NCBI GenBank assembly: GCA_947497475.1
Contig: CANMGS010000002.1
Span: 1 to 64,000 of the forward strand
Direction: 5' to 3'
DNA from: an uncultured Amylibacter sp.
Lineage (GTDB): Bacteria; Pseudomonadota; Alphaproteobacteria; Rhodobacterales; Rhodobacteraceae
Length of the DNA: 64,000 nucleotides
Within the stretch, counting starts at the first letter, position 1. Each line of letters begins with the position of its first letter. The notes beneath the pieces were generated by a model. It was not told the DNA's origin. It worked only from the letters and a program-made list of their open reading frames with translations, and ran no database searches. Shown in pieces: positions 26,774 to 36,244 of this stretch. The position numbers were made by a program, and so were the translations under genes.

Positions 26774-28201
26774 TTAAACTTGTGACCCGCCAACTGTCAG
26801 TCCACCAATCAGCAATGTCGGTTGCCCAACACCTACGGGCACCCATTGACCTTGTTTCCCGCAATTGCCCATACCGGGATCCAGTTCCATATCATTGCCA
26901 ATAGCGCGGATGTGTTTCAGGGCGGTTGCCCCGTCGCCGATTAAAGTGGCACCTTTCACGGGCGCGCCGACCACGCCGTTTTTCACGCGGTAGGCTTCTG
27001 TGCAGGAGAACACGAATTTGCCGTTGGTGATATCCACCTGACCGCCCCCAAAGCCCACGGCGTAAATACCATCTTTGATATCTGCCACGATTTCCTCGCG
27101 TTTGGCGTCACCGCCCAGCATATAGGTGTTGGTCATGCGTGGCATCGGCGTATGGGCAAAGCTTTGTCTGCGGCCGTTGCCTGTGGGTTCAACGCCCATC
27201 AAACGGGCGTTTTGGCGGTCTTGCATATAACCCACCAAAATACCGTCATCGATCAGAACGTTTTTACCTGATTGCGTGCCTTCGTCATCAAAGCTGATCG
27301 AACCACGGCGATCTGGGATAGTGCCATCATCCAGAACAGTCACACCCTTAGAGGCCACGCGTTGCCCCATCAAACCAGCAAAAGCGGATGTTTTTTTGCG
27401 GTTGAAATCGCCTTCCAACCCGTGACCAACAGCTTCGTGCAGCAAAATGCCTGGCCAACCTGGGCCAAGAGCCACATCGAATTGACCCGCGGGGGCTGGT
27501 TCGGCTTTCAAATTGACTACGGCTACGCGCAAAGCCTCTTGAACAACGCCTTTCCAATGATCTGCTTTCATAAGGCCCGACAACCCGTAGCGGCCACCGC
27601 CGCCAGCGGTGCCTGTTTCGCGACGTCCGTCTTGGTCGACGATGATGCTGACATTGAAACGGGTTAGAGGGCGGCTGTCGCGCACGCGTGTGCCTTCGGG
27701 GCGCAGAATTTCGACCTCTTGCAAGGATGCGGTTAGCGATGCTGAAACTTGCACAACGCGTTTGTCCAAAGAGCGGGCATAATCATCAATTTCTTTCAGC
27801 GTATCGATTTTCACTGAAAATTCCGCATCCGCCATTGGGTTGGCATCTGTATAAAGACGCTGATTGGTTGGGTTAGGCGGCTCTGCCAAAGTACCGCCGC
27901 CGCTACCAACAGCCAAACGTGCTGTTTCTGCGGCACGTTTCAAAGCATGCTCTGTCATTTCTGTGGAATGGGCATAACCTGCGGTTTCGCCGCGAACAGC
28001 ACGTAAACCAAAGCCTTCGGATGCATCATATGAAGCTGTTTTCAGTTTTCCGTCGTCAAAAACCAATGCTTCTGATCGTTTGCGTTCTAAAAATAATTCA
28101 CCGTCATCAGCGCCATCAACTGTTGCGCGCAACACTGAAAGTGCGGCTTTTTCATCAAAAGAGGTCTCAAATGGGGCAAAAGGCTTGGTTTGACTTGTCA
28201 C
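26774..28201 (-). CDS. tldD: TldD metalloprotease
   Basis: This 475-residue protein is the catalytic half of the TldD/TldE (PmbA) protease, which degrades unfolded peptides and processes some RiPPs such as microcin B17. The zinc motif HEAVGHGLEGD is present, as are DDEGTQSGKNVLIDDG, the MTNTYMLGGD segment and the C-terminal GNCGKQGQWVPVG. The partner TldE is not in this window. It is divergent from coxB across 180 bases, an arrangement common in Rhodobacterales. The upstream region includes a small GC hairpin (GCGGCGCAATGCCGC) but no clear promoter. Confidence 0.93.
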   Translation of the reverse strand: MTSQTKPFAPFETSFDEKAALSVLRATVDGADDGELFLERKRSEALVFDDGKLKTASYDASEGFGLRAVRGETAGYAHSTEMTEHALKRAAETARLAVGSGGGTLAEPPNPTNQRLYTDANPMADAEFSVKIDTLKEIDDYARSLDKRVVQVSASLTASLQEVEILRPEGTRVRDSRPLTRFNVSIIVDQDGRRETGTAGGGGRYGLSGLMKADHWKGVVQEALRVAVVNLKAEPAPAGQFDVALGPGWPGILLHEAVGHGLEGDFNRKKTSAFAGLMGQRVASKGVTVLDDGTIPDRRGSISFDDEGTQSGKNVLIDDGILVGYMQDRQNARLMGVEPTGNGRRQSFAHTPMPRMTNTYMLGGDAKREEIVADIKDGIYAVGFGGGQVDITNGKFVFSCTEAYRVKNGVVGAPVKGATLIGDGATALKHIRAIGNDMELDPGMGNCGKQGQWVPVGVGQPTLLIGGLTVGGSQV

Positions 28202-28381
28202 TTTAAGCTATCCTTCTATGTGATAATTCATCAAAAGCGGCGCAATGCCGCAAATCGAAAGCTTGTTCTTTAAGCATTAATATGGTTTTTCAGCGCAAGG
28301 ACACAACAGGGGATTCTATCGTTTCGTACGATTAGGGGCCCAAAAGGGCAAATGCCCATAGCGAAAACAGGAATTGGACGT

Positions 28382-29296
28382 ATGCGAGTAGCAAATATTT
28401 TGAACACAGTTTCAGCAGCTTTGGCTGGCACAATGGTAGCTGGCGGTGCATTTGCACAAGACGCATTAGAAACAGTCGGCATCCCAGTTGATAAGGGATT
28501 GAACTTTCAAGAGCCTGCTACAGAACTTATGCGTGATATTATCTGGATGGATACATTCCTTCTTTATATCATCACTGCGATCAGTCTTTTCGTAACACTA
28601 TTGTTGATCATCGTTTTGGTCCGCTTCAACAAGCGCGCCAATCCAGTACCAGCGACATTCACACATAATTCTTTATTGGAAGTCGCATGGACAATCGTTC
28701 CAATCGTTGTCTTAATCGCAATTATCCCGCCATCATTGACATTGTTATTCAAACAACAAGAAATTCCACCTGCTGACATCACAATCAAAGCAACTGGTAA
28801 CCAATGGTATTGGACACATGAATATGTGGATCACGGTTTTGAATTTGACAGCTACATGATTGGTCACCCAGCGACACTAAGTGATGAAGCTGCTGGTGAT
28901 GCTTTCAAAAAGACACCTGCAACAATTGCAGCTTTGGAAGAAGCTGGCTTTAATGCTGATGAGTTTCTTTTGGCGACAGACACATCAATTGTGATCCCGG
29001 TAAATAAAACAGTTGTTGTTCAAGTAACAGCTTCCGACGTGATCCACTCTTGGGCAATCCCAGCCTTTGGTGTAAAACAAGATGCCGTGCCTGGTCGTTT
29101 GGCTGAGCTTTGGTTCAAAGCTGAAAAAGAAGGTGTTTATTTCGGCCAGTGTTCTGAGCTTTGTGGTAAAGATCATGCTTACATGCCAATCACTGTAAAG
29201 GTTGTAAGCGAAGAAGCTTATGATACTTGGCTAAAAGGCGCGATTACTGAATATGCGGGTACTCCATTGCCTGTACAAGTTGCAAGCGCAAACTAA
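28382..29296 (+). CDS. coxB: Cytochrome c oxidase subunit II
   Basis: The start ATG 28382 (MRVANILNT) gives 304 residues. A signal peptide ends at AFA (near residue 25), two transmembrane helices follow (about 55-80 and 95-118), then the periplasmic CuA cupredoxin domain. CuA ligands are readable: His in VIHSWAIP, then GQCSELCGKDHAYMP with both Cys, the Glu, His and Met. It accepts electrons from cytochrome c for the aa3 oxidase. Subunit I is not in this window. It is first in the operon with ctaB, ctaG and coxC; a hairpin between coxB and ctaB may set stoichiometry. Confidence 0.96.
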   Translation: MRVANILNTVSAALAGTMVAGGAFAQDALETVGIPVDKGLNFQEPATELMRDIIWMDTFLLYIITAISLFVTLLLIIVLVRFNKRANPVPATFTHNSLLEVAWTIVPIVVLIAIIPPSLTLLFKQQEIPPADITIKATGNQWYWTHEYVDHGFEFDSYMIGHPATLSDEAAGDAFKKTPATIAALEEAGFNADEFLLATDTSIVIPVNKTVVVQVTASDVIHSWAIPAFGVKQDAVPGRLAELWFKAEKEGVYFGQCSELCGKDHAYMPITVKVVSEEAYDTWLKGAITEYAGTPLPVQVASAN

Positions 29297-29318
29297 TCCA
29301 ACTCAATACGACCTACCC

Positions 29319-29345
29319 AGCGGGCCTGATGGCCCGCTTCGTTTA
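29319..29345 (+). terminator. Intercistronic terminator-like hairpin between coxB and ctaB
   Basis: AGCGGGCC (29319-29326) pairs with GGCCCGCT (29331-29338) around a TGAT tetraloop, then CGTTTAT. It sits 22 bases past the coxB stop and could partly terminate or stabilise the coxB message. Confidence 0.65.
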
Positions 29346-29359
29346 TAGGATGTATATAA

Positions 29360-30310
29360 ATGGCAGATGCTACTTTGATTGATCAGGGACGTGAAACAGA
29401 CGTTGGAGATTACTTCGCGCTGTTAAAGCCGCGCGTTATGTCGTTGGTTGTTTTTACCGCACTTGTTGGTCTGCTGGTTGCACCTGTTTCTGTTAATCCA
29501 GTTATTGGATTTGCTTCTATCTTATTCGTAGCGATTGGTGCTGGTGCATCTGGTGCGCTGAATATGTGGTGGGATGCTGATATCGACGTTATTATGAAGC
29601 GTACAAAGGGTCGTCCTGTACCTGCTGGTAAAGTCACTGCAAATAACGCGATGGTCTTTGGCCTTTGGATGTCAATGATTTCAGTATTGATGCTTGGTCT
29701 TACCGCTAATTATCTTGCAGCTGGCTTGTTAGCATTCACAATCTTTTTCTATGCTGTTGTGTACACAATGTGGTTGAAACGTTCGACACCGCAAAACATT
29801 GTTATTGGTGGCGCTGCTGGTGCATTTCCTCCGATGATCGGTTGGGCGATTGCAACGGGTGGCATTAGCATTGAGAGCATTTTGATGTTTGCCCTGATCT
29901 TTATGTGGACACCTCCACATTTCTGGGCTTTGGCACTTTTCATGAACCAAGATTATGATGACGCAGGCGTACCAATGTTGACTGTAACGCATGGCAAACG
30001 CACAACGCGCAATCATGTTCTTATCTATACAATATTATTGGTTCCAGTGGCGATGGCTGTTTCCTTCACAAGCATTGGTGGCCCACTTTATTTTGTAACA
30101 GCACTAGTTTTAAATGCGATGTTTTTAAAAGGGGCATACGATATTTGGAAACGTGATGATGCCGCCGCAGAAGCAGATAAATATGCAGTAGAACGCAAAG
30201 TTTTCCGTATTTCTTTATACTACCTTTTCCTACATTTCGTCCTACTTCTTGTAGAAGCAGCAGCCAAAGGATTTGGCTTAACATGGGCCGCATGGCCTCA
30301 GTGGATATAA
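29360..30310 (+). CDS. ctaB: Protohaem IX farnesyltransferase (haem O synthase)
   Basis: This UbiA-type prenyltransferase of 316 residues makes haem O for the cytochrome oxidase. The first Asp-rich region is in MWWDADIDVIMKRTKGRPVP and the second in NQDYDDAGVPML, with the YTMWLKRSTPQNIVIGG conserved loop and about nine transmembrane helices. It lies 63 bases downstream of coxB and 15 bases upstream of the short ctaF-like gene, in the classic alphaproteobacterial oxidase assembly operon. Confidence 0.96.
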   Translation: MADATLIDQGRETDVGDYFALLKPRVMSLVVFTALVGLLVAPVSVNPVIGFASILFVAIGAGASGALNMWWDADIDVIMKRTKGRPVPAGKVTANNAMVFGLWMSMISVLMLGLTANYLAAGLLAFTIFFYAVVYTMWLKRSTPQNIVIGGAAGAFPPMIGWAIATGGISIESILMFALIFMWTPPHFWALALFMNQDYDDAGVPMLTVTHGKRTTRNHVLIYTILLVPVAMAVSFTSIGGPLYFVTALVLNAMFLKGAYDIWKRDDAAAEADKYAVERKVFRISLYYLFLHFVLLLVEAAAKGFGLTWAAWPQWI

Positions 30311-30325
30311 GAAGGCGAAATCGAT

Positions 30326-30505
30326 ATGTCAGGAAACAAAAACAACTCAAGCCCACGTCGCAATCGTAACAATTTGGTGATTGGCGCTGTTTTGTTAGCA
30401 TTTGTCGCATTGGTTTTTAGCATTACAGTTGCCAAGATGATGGGGGGCGCCAGTATGGAAGCCTTTGATCACACTGTACGTCCTTCATTGGAGAAGACAG
30501 AATGA
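30326..30505 (+). CDS. Short oxidase-operon membrane protein (59 residues, CtaF/CoxF-like)
   Basis: This gene is short. ATG 30326 begins MSGNKNNSSPRRNRNNLVIG, a basic Asn-rich N-terminus, followed by one transmembrane helix (about residues 17-37) and a short periplasmic tail ending SLEKTE. Its TGA overlaps the ctaG ATG (ATGA, 30502-30505), so it is translationally coupled to ctaG. Small single-helix proteins at this spot are typical of alphaproteobacterial cox operons (CoxF-like) and are thought to help assembly. Function here is inferred from position only. Confidence 0.75.
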   Translation: MSGNKNNSSPRRNRNNLVIGAVLLAFVALVFSITVAKMMGGASMEAFDHTVRPSLEKTE

Positions 30506-31086
30506 CTGAGAATAAAAACAAAAAACTTGTGACCTATTTGGTAGGCTTGCCATTGTTTATGTTGGCAATGTCATTTGCCGCTGTTCCATTCTATGACTGG
30601 TTTTGTCGTGTGACTGGTTTTGGTGGCGTTACACAAGTTTCTGCAGGTGCCAGTGAAAAGATTTTGGACCGTGAAATGCAAGTTCGTTTCGACGGTTCTC
30701 TTGAAAAAGGCATGCCTTGGGAGTTCAAACCTCAAGTCCGCACAATGAAATTGAAGATTGGTGAAACGGGTCTTGCTTTTTACGAAGCACATAATCCAAC
30801 AGACAAACCAATCGCAGGTACAGCCAGCTTTAACGTCTATCCGTATTCAGCTGGTGCCTATTTTACAAAAATCGACTGTTTCTGTTTTGAAATGCAGGTT
30901 TTGCAACCAGGTGAAACAGTCCAAATGCCAGTGACATTTTATGTCGATCCAGAAATAGTGGACGATATTGAAGGCAAATACGTTAATTCAATCACGCTAA
31001 GTTACACTTTTCATGTGACAGATTTACCCGAGGTGCAAGCAAGCCTTGATCTGGATGATGAAAACGACGTAAAAGCGACGCAATAA
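30502..31086 (+). CDS. ctaG: Cytochrome c oxidase assembly protein CtaG (Cox11)
   Basis: This 194-residue copper chaperone delivers Cu(I) to the CuB centre. It has one N-terminal transmembrane helix (about 10-28, YLVGLPLFMLAMSFAAVPFY), FCRVTGFGG after it, and the copper-binding Cys-Phe-Cys in IDCFCFEMQVL within an immunoglobulin-like periplasmic domain, closing with VNSITLSYTFH. Its start overlaps the upstream 59-residue gene and coxC follows after 16 bases. Confidence 0.96.
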   Translation: MTENKNKKLVTYLVGLPLFMLAMSFAAVPFYDWFCRVTGFGGVTQVSAGASEKILDREMQVRFDGSLEKGMPWEFKPQVRTMKLKIGETGLAFYEAHNPTDKPIAGTASFNVYPYSAGAYFTKIDCFCFEMQVLQPGETVQMPVTFYVDPEIVDDIEGKYVNSITLSYTFHVTDLPEVQASLDLDDENDVKATQ

Positions 31087-31102
31087 ATAAGGGGATTCCA
31101 CA

Positions 31103-31903
31103 ATGGCGCATGAAAAAAATCATGACTACCACATTTTAGCACCAAGCATCTGGCCTATGGCCGGTGGTGTATCTGCATTCGTTATGTTGGCTGGTGCCGT
31201 ATTGTGGATGAAAGGCATGACGCCGTATATGTTCTTTGCTGGTTTAGTTGCGGTTCTATACGTGATGTTTGCATGGTGGGCAGAATGCGTAAAAGATTCA
31301 CATGCAGGTGATCACACTCCAGTTGTTGTGATTGGTTTACGCTACGGTGTGATCATGTTCATCATGTCAGAAGTCATGTTCTTTGTGGCTTGGTTCTGGT
31401 CCTTCTTTAAGCACGCTATGTATCCAATGGGCCCAGACAGCCCTGCAATTGATGGTGTTTGGCCACCAGTTGGTATAGAAACATTCGATCCTTGGCATCT
31501 ACCGCTGATCAACACATTGATCCTATTGTGTTCTGGTTGTCTATGTACTTGGGCACACCACGCGCTTGCACATGAAAATGATCGCGATGGTTTGAAAAAA
31601 GGTCTTATCGGTGCGGTTCTTTTGGGTATCCTATTCACGATCTTCCAAGCATATGAATACAACCATGCTTCATTCACATTTGATGGCAACATCTATGGTG
31701 CAAACTTCTTTATGGCGACAGGTTTCCACGGCTTCCACGTTATTGTTGGTACAATCTTCTTGGCTGTATGTTATTTCCGCGCTCAGGCAGGCCACTTTAC
31801 ACAAGAGCGTCACGTTGGTTTTGAAGCAGCGGCTTGGTACTGGCACTTTGTTGACGTTGTGTGGTTGTTCCTATTCGCAGCAATCTACATCTGGGGCGCA
31901 TAA
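31103..31903 (+). CDS. coxC: Cytochrome c oxidase subunit III
   Basis: This 266-residue protein has seven transmembrane helices. The N-terminus ([15 protein letters not shown]) and the conserved blocks [34 protein letters not shown] and [15 protein letters not shown] identify the aa3-oxidase subunit III. It stabilises subunit I and binds lipids along the proton-entry side. It ends the ctaB-ctaG-coxC run, followed by a strong terminator. Confidence 0.97.
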   Translation: MAHEKNHDYHILAPSIWPMAGGVSAFVMLAGAVLWMKGMTPYMFFAGLVAVLYVMFAWWAECVKDSHAGDHTPVVVIGLRYGVIMFIMSEVMFFVAWFWSFFKHAMYPMGPDSPAIDGVWPPVGIETFDPWHLPLINTLILLCSGCLCTWAHHALAHENDRDGLKKGLIGAVLLGILFTIFQAYEYNHASFTFDGNIYGANFFMATGFHGFHVIVGTIFLAVCYFRAQAGHFTQERHVGFEAAAWYWHFVDVVWLFLFAAIYIWGA

Positions 31904-31928
31904 GCGTTAAACTCAGAAACAGAATTTC

Positions 31929-31958
31929 AAAGGCGCAGGGTTTCCTCTGCGCCTTTTT
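31929..31958 (+). terminator. Terminator after coxC
   Basis: AAAGGCGCAG (31929-31938) pairs with CTGCGCCTTT (31947-31956) and ends in a T-run, 25 bases after the coxC stop. Confidence 0.9.
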
Positions 31959-31990
31959 CGTTTCATGGTGTTTGAAATTGGAGACAGCTC

Positions 31991-32815
31991 ATGTCTGATA
32001 TACAAAAATATGAAAATGAGTTCTTCGGAACTCAACCACATGTTCTGATGATGCAACGTTCACGTGACTTGTGGCTCTTGTTAAAAGACAATCCGATTTA
32101 TTCCAACTATGGGCGCATGCTTTCTATTGTTGGCAGCCAAGGCGGCGATGACGCCGAACGTCTTGCAGCCCTCGTACGTCTGACAGGCGCAGGAAGTTTT
32201 CACTATTATCCTGCTGATAAGTCCGATGCTTTGGTCGCAAAACTTAATGATATGGGTCTATCTGCGGGACGTTGGGAAAAACAATGGGGTGGCGAAGATG
32301 CGTATAAAGCGGCAAAGACGATTATCGCGAATGCATCATTACCGTCTGATTTGAAAGTTGTGCGTTTGTCTAAGGATACGCCTGCTACATTTGTCCGTGA
32401 AACAGCGCAACTGTCAATGGACTGTGGTGTCATGCCAACCCCCGGATTTTCTATGCGTGGCATAACTTACAAAGGGATTTGCCTTGCGGCTGTTGATGAA
32501 ACAGGGCGGCCCGTTGCAACGGCCTCATCATATAAGAATATGCACCCAGAAAGCGCTTTTGCAAATGACGGCTTTTGGGGGGCTTTGGCAACGCATCCTG
32601 ACAGACGCGGTGAAAAAATCATCGGCGTATTGGGCGCAATGGCATTGGCGCATATGTGGGAAGAACACGGTGTCCGTGGATTTTTTACAGCAGTGAAAAA
32701 AAGAAATGATGGGTCTATGGCTGTATGCGCAAAGCAGGCGGTTTTACCAACGGAATGGACGGCTGTAGCCGCAACTGATCCAAATCATTTTGGTGACACA
32801 GCACTGACCAAATAA
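31991..32815 (+). CDS. GNAT-like acetyltransferase with an unassigned N-terminal domain
   Basis: This 274-residue protein has a C-terminal GNAT-like half (about 120-260) in which GFWGALATHPDRRGEKIIG carries the acetyl-CoA pyrophosphate loop pattern. The N-terminal half (FFGTQPHVLMMQRSRDLWLLLKD in part) has no known motif. It sits between coxC and SURF1, where Rhodobacterales usually place a DUF983 protein. It begins after the coxC terminator, so it is probably transcribed separately or by readthrough. A link to oxidase biogenesis is only positional; substrate unknown. Confidence 0.6.
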   Translation: MSDIQKYENEFFGTQPHVLMMQRSRDLWLLLKDNPIYSNYGRMLSIVGSQGGDDAERLAALVRLTGAGSFHYYPADKSDALVAKLNDMGLSAGRWEKQWGGEDAYKAAKTIIANASLPSDLKVVRLSKDTPATFVRETAQLSMDCGVMPTPGFSMRGITYKGICLAAVDETGRPVATASSYKNMHPESAFANDGFWGALATHPDRRGEKIIGVLGAMALAHMWEEHGVRGFFTAVKKRNDGSMAVCAKQAVLPTEWTAVAATDPNHFGDTALTK

Positions 32816-32894
32816 CACGTGTATGCATTGGCAGTTGGCTTTGTTTTTGAAATGACCTATTTGGTTTATCGAACCTTTTGAATTGGGCGCATCC

Positions 32895-33572
32895 ATGACC
32901 AAACGTATGATCTTTCCTCTTATCTTCGGCATCACTGGATGTGCTATTTTGCTATGGCTTGGGTTCTGGCAAGTTCAACGCATGGAATGGAAGAATAACA
33001 ATCTGGCTGAGATTGAGGCCAAGATGACAGCACCCCCCATTGCAGTGCCTGCAAATCCCAACAAAGAAGACCACAACCGCATGTCAGTGCAGGTAGAGGT
33101 GTTCCTGACAGGGGATGAGTTGCATGTTCTGACATCGCAGAAAAAAGGTGGGCCAGGTTTCTTGGTCGTGACCTCTGGCATTGATGTGATTACGAAACGC
33201 CCCATCTTGATTGATCTGGGGTATATCCCAGAAGCGGAAAAAGATTCCGAACGCCCTGGGCAGCATGTTCGTGTGCTTGGTAATTTATTATGGCCGAATG
33301 AAACAGATGGTTTCACGCCCGATCCAAACATTGAAAAGAATATATGGTTCGCGCGTGACATCGATAAAATGTCCAAAGCTTTGGGCACTGATCCTATTAT
33401 GGTCGTTGCACGTGATTTTATGGGCAATCCCACTGGTATTCGCCCGATTAAAATCGGCCACGATATACCGAATGACCACAAAGAATATGCAATCACATGG
33501 TTTTCCCTTGCGCTCGTATGGTTTGGGATGACTCTTTATCTGCTTTATCGTATCAGGCAGAAAACCGTTTAA
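32895..33572 (+). CDS. SURF1 family cytochrome oxidase assembly protein
   Basis: ATG 32895 gives 225 residues. It has the two-helix SURF1 layout: an N-terminal helix (MIFPLIFGITGCAILLWLGF) followed by the WQVQRMEWK signature, and a C-terminal helix after the closing HKEYAITWFSLALVW. The periplasmic loop between them carries ILIDLGYIPE. SURF1 (Shy1) helps insert haem a into subunit I. The gene is 80 bases downstream of the GNAT-like gene and 15 bases ahead of thrC. Confidence 0.93.
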   Translation: MTKRMIFPLIFGITGCAILLWLGFWQVQRMEWKNNNLAEIEAKMTAPPIAVPANPNKEDHNRMSVQVEVFLTGDELHVLTSQKKGGPGFLVVTSGIDVITKRPILIDLGYIPEAEKDSERPGQHVRVLGNLLWPNETDGFTPDPNIEKNIWFARDIDKMSKALGTDPIMVVARDFMGNPTGIRPIKIGHDIPNDHKEYAITWFSLALVWFGMTLYLLYRIRQKTV

Positions 33573-33587
33573 CTCGGAAACGAACTT

Positions 33588-34982
33588 ATGAAATATATCT
33601 CTACACGTGGGCAATCGCCTGCGCTGACATTTGAAGAAGCAATGCTAACAGGTTTGGCCCGTGATGGCGGTCTGTACGTGCCAGAAACATGGCCAACGCT
33701 ATCAGCGGATGAAATCGCTGGCTTTGCAGGTAAGTCTTATGAAGAAGTCGCATTTGCTGTGATGAAGCCATTTATCGGCGACACATTCACAGACATCGAA
33801 TTCCTAGAGATTATTCACAAAGCATACTCAAGCTTTGGCCATTCTGCCCGTTGCCCATTGGTACAACTGGATGAAAACCATTTCTTATTGGAACTCTTCC
33901 ACGGTCCAACATTGGCATTCAAAGACGTTGCGATGCAATTGATCGGTCAGATGTTTGAAAAAGCATTGGGTCGCCGCGGTGATAAAGTAACGATTGTAGG
34001 GGCGACTTCTGGCGATACAGGGTCTGCAGCTATTGAAGCTTTCAAAGGTTTAGATGCCGTAGACGTATTCATCATGTTCCCAGACGGGCGCGTGTCAGAT
34101 GTGCAACGCCGCCAAATGACTACACCAACAGAATCAAACGTACATGCTTTGGCAGTGGACGGTGATTTTGATGATTGCCAAGCTTTGCTCAAAGACATGT
34201 TCAACGACTTCGATTTCCGCGATGGCGTTAAACTGGCGGGCGTGAATTCCATCAACTGGGCGCGTGTATTGGCGCAGGTGGTATACTATTTCACTTCCGC
34301 AGTTTCTGTGGGTGCACCACACCGCAAAGTCAGCTTTACCGTGCCAACAGGCAACTTCGGCGATATCTTTGCTGGTTACGTTGCAAAACGTATGGGATTG
34401 CCAATCGACCGTTTGGTAATTGCGACGAACCAAAACGATATCCTGCACCGTACATTACAAACAGGCGATCACACAAAGACGGGTGTAAATCCATCGATCA
34501 GCCCATCTATGGATATCCAAGTCAGCTCTAACTTTGAGCGGTTGGTTTTTGATCTGTATGATCGTGAAGGGCCAGCCGTTGCACAACTCATGACAGCACT
34601 AAAAGAGCAGGGGACATTTACCCTGTCTCAAGGTGCGCTTGGTAAGTTGGGTGATGAATTCGACAGCGGACGCTGCTCAGAAGAGCAAACATCTAAAGCT
34701 ATTAAGATCGCATTCCAAGATGTGAACGAAGTTCTATGCCCACACTCTGCCATCGGTGTGCATGTGGCCAATACAATCCCGCGCAATGAAACGGTTCCGA
34801 TGATCACATTGGCAACAGCCCATCCTGCGAAATTCCCAGCAGCTGTAGAAGCCGCATGTGGTGTACATCCAGAATTGCCAGCACGTATGGCTGATTTATT
34901 CGAGCGTGATGAACGTATGACCAAAGTGGGTAATGATTTGAACGCTGTTGAAGCGATCATCCGTGAAAGGGTCGGCGTTTGA
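33588..34982 (+). CDS. thrC: Threonine synthase
   Basis: This PLP enzyme of 464 residues converts O-phosphohomoserine to threonine. The N-terminal MKYISTRGQSPALTFEEA, the PLP lysine (Lys112 in LAFKDVAMQ), the phosphate/PLP loop GATSGDTGSAA and the VPTGNFGDIFAGYVAK block are all conserved. It overlaps the M16 peptidase start (TTGA) by four bases. A SURF1-thrC-M16 order is typical of Rhodobacterales. Confidence 0.97.
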   Translation: MKYISTRGQSPALTFEEAMLTGLARDGGLYVPETWPTLSADEIAGFAGKSYEEVAFAVMKPFIGDTFTDIEFLEIIHKAYSSFGHSARCPLVQLDENHFLLELFHGPTLAFKDVAMQLIGQMFEKALGRRGDKVTIVGATSGDTGSAAIEAFKGLDAVDVFIMFPDGRVSDVQRRQMTTPTESNVHALAVDGDFDDCQALLKDMFNDFDFRDGVKLAGVNSINWARVLAQVVYYFTSAVSVGAPHRKVSFTVPTGNFGDIFAGYVAKRMGLPIDRLVIATNQNDILHRTLQTGDHTKTGVNPSISPSMDIQVSSNFERLVFDLYDREGPAVAQLMTALKEQGTFTLSQGALGKLGDEFDSGRCSEEQTSKAIKIAFQDVNEVLCPHSAIGVHVANTIPRNETVPMITLATAHPAKFPAAVEAACGVHPELPARMADLFERDERMTKVGNDLNAVEAIIRERVGV

Positions 34983-36241
34983 GCGTTCAAATAACAACAC
35001 TGCCTAACGGTTTTAGGATCGTCACAGAACATATGCCAAGCCTACAATCCGCGTCTTTGGGTGTGTGGGTGTCTGCGGGTGGGCGTCATGAACGTGTCGA
35101 CCAAAATGGTATTGCGCATTTCTTGGAACATATGGCCTTTAAGGGCACGAAAGGCCGTTCTGCATTGGATATTGCCGAAGCAATTGAGGATGTTGGCGGT
35201 TATCTAAATGCTTATACAAGCCGTGAAGTGACGGCGTATTATGCACGTGTTCTCAAGGATGATGTGCCTCTGGCATTTGATGTGATTTCAGACATTGTCT
35301 TGAATTCCACATTTGACCCACGTGAATTGGAAATTGAACGTGGTGTGATTTTGCAAGAGATTGGGCAATCTTTGGACACTCCAGACGATATTATCTTTGA
35401 TTGGTTGCAAGAGGTTTCTTATCCAGACCAACCATTCGGGCGTACAATCCTTGGACCTGCGGAACGTGTGCAAAGTTTTACACGTGAAAACCTGCAAGAG
35501 TTTGTGGCGCAAAACTATGTACCAGACCAAATGATCCTATCTGCGGCAGGGGCTGTTGATCATGATGCATTGGTGCGTTTGGCAGAGCAAACATTTGGAT
35601 TGCTGCCAAAGGCAAGTGGTTTGGTTGCACAACCTGCGCTTTACCAAGGTGGTGAACACCGTGTGATTAAAGATTTAGAGCAAGCACATTTTGCAATGTC
35701 ATTGGAAACAAATGGCCATATGAGCGATGACCTTTATGTCGGGCAAGTCTATGCCACGGCTTTAGGTGGCGGTATGTCATCCCGTTTGTTCCAAGAAGCC
35801 CGTGAAAAACGTGGGCTATGCTATACGATCTACAGCCAGATGGGCGCTTATTCGGATACGGGATCATTGACGATCTATTCGGGCACCAGTGGCGATGATG
35901 TCGCTGGCTTATCTGAACTTTGCATAGACGAGTTGAAACGCTCTGCCGAAGATATGACGCAAGCCGAGATTGACCGCGCGCGCAATCAGATGAAAGCAGG
36001 CATGTTGATGGGACTAGAAAGCCCATCGTCACGGTGCGAACGCTTGGCGCGTATGGTTGGTATTTGGGGCCGTGTCCCCGATTTGGATGAAGTGGTTGGT
36101 AAAATTGATGCAGTGACGGTTCAGGCTGTATCTGATTTTGCAGAACGTCTATGCGTGAAATCTGCACCATCTATGGCACTGTATGGCCCTGTCGAACAAG
36201 CTCCAGCAACAGAGGTGCTTGCTGAAAGATTGGCAGCATAA
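34979..36241 (+). CDS. M16 zinc peptidase (mitochondrial-processing-peptidase-like)
   Basis: The TTG start at 34979 overlaps the thrC stop. The protein is 420 residues with the inverted zinc motif HFLEH (His47, Glu50, His51) and the downstream Glu in EIERGVILQEI. The second half carries GGGMSSRLFQEAREKRGLCY, the substrate-cleft motif. This is the single-chain alphaproteobacterial relative of the mitochondrial processing peptidase beta subunit. It has no signal peptide and its substrates are unknown. A GNAT starts 3 bases after its stop. Confidence 0.95.
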   Translation: MSVQITTLPNGFRIVTEHMPSLQSASLGVWVSAGGRHERVDQNGIAHFLEHMAFKGTKGRSALDIAEAIEDVGGYLNAYTSREVTAYYARVLKDDVPLAFDVISDIVLNSTFDPRELEIERGVILQEIGQSLDTPDDIIFDWLQEVSYPDQPFGRTILGPAERVQSFTRENLQEFVAQNYVPDQMILSAAGAVDHDALVRLAEQTFGLLPKASGLVAQPALYQGGEHRVIKDLEQAHFAMSLETNGHMSDDLYVGQVYATALGGGMSSRLFQEAREKRGLCYTIYSQMGAYSDTGSLTIYSGTSGDDVAGLSELCIDELKRSAEDMTQAEIDRARNQMKAGMLMGLESPSSRCERLARMVGIWGRVPDLDEVVGKIDAVTVQAVSDFAERLCVKSAPSMALYGPVEQAPATEVLAERLAA

Positions 36242-36244
36242 AAC

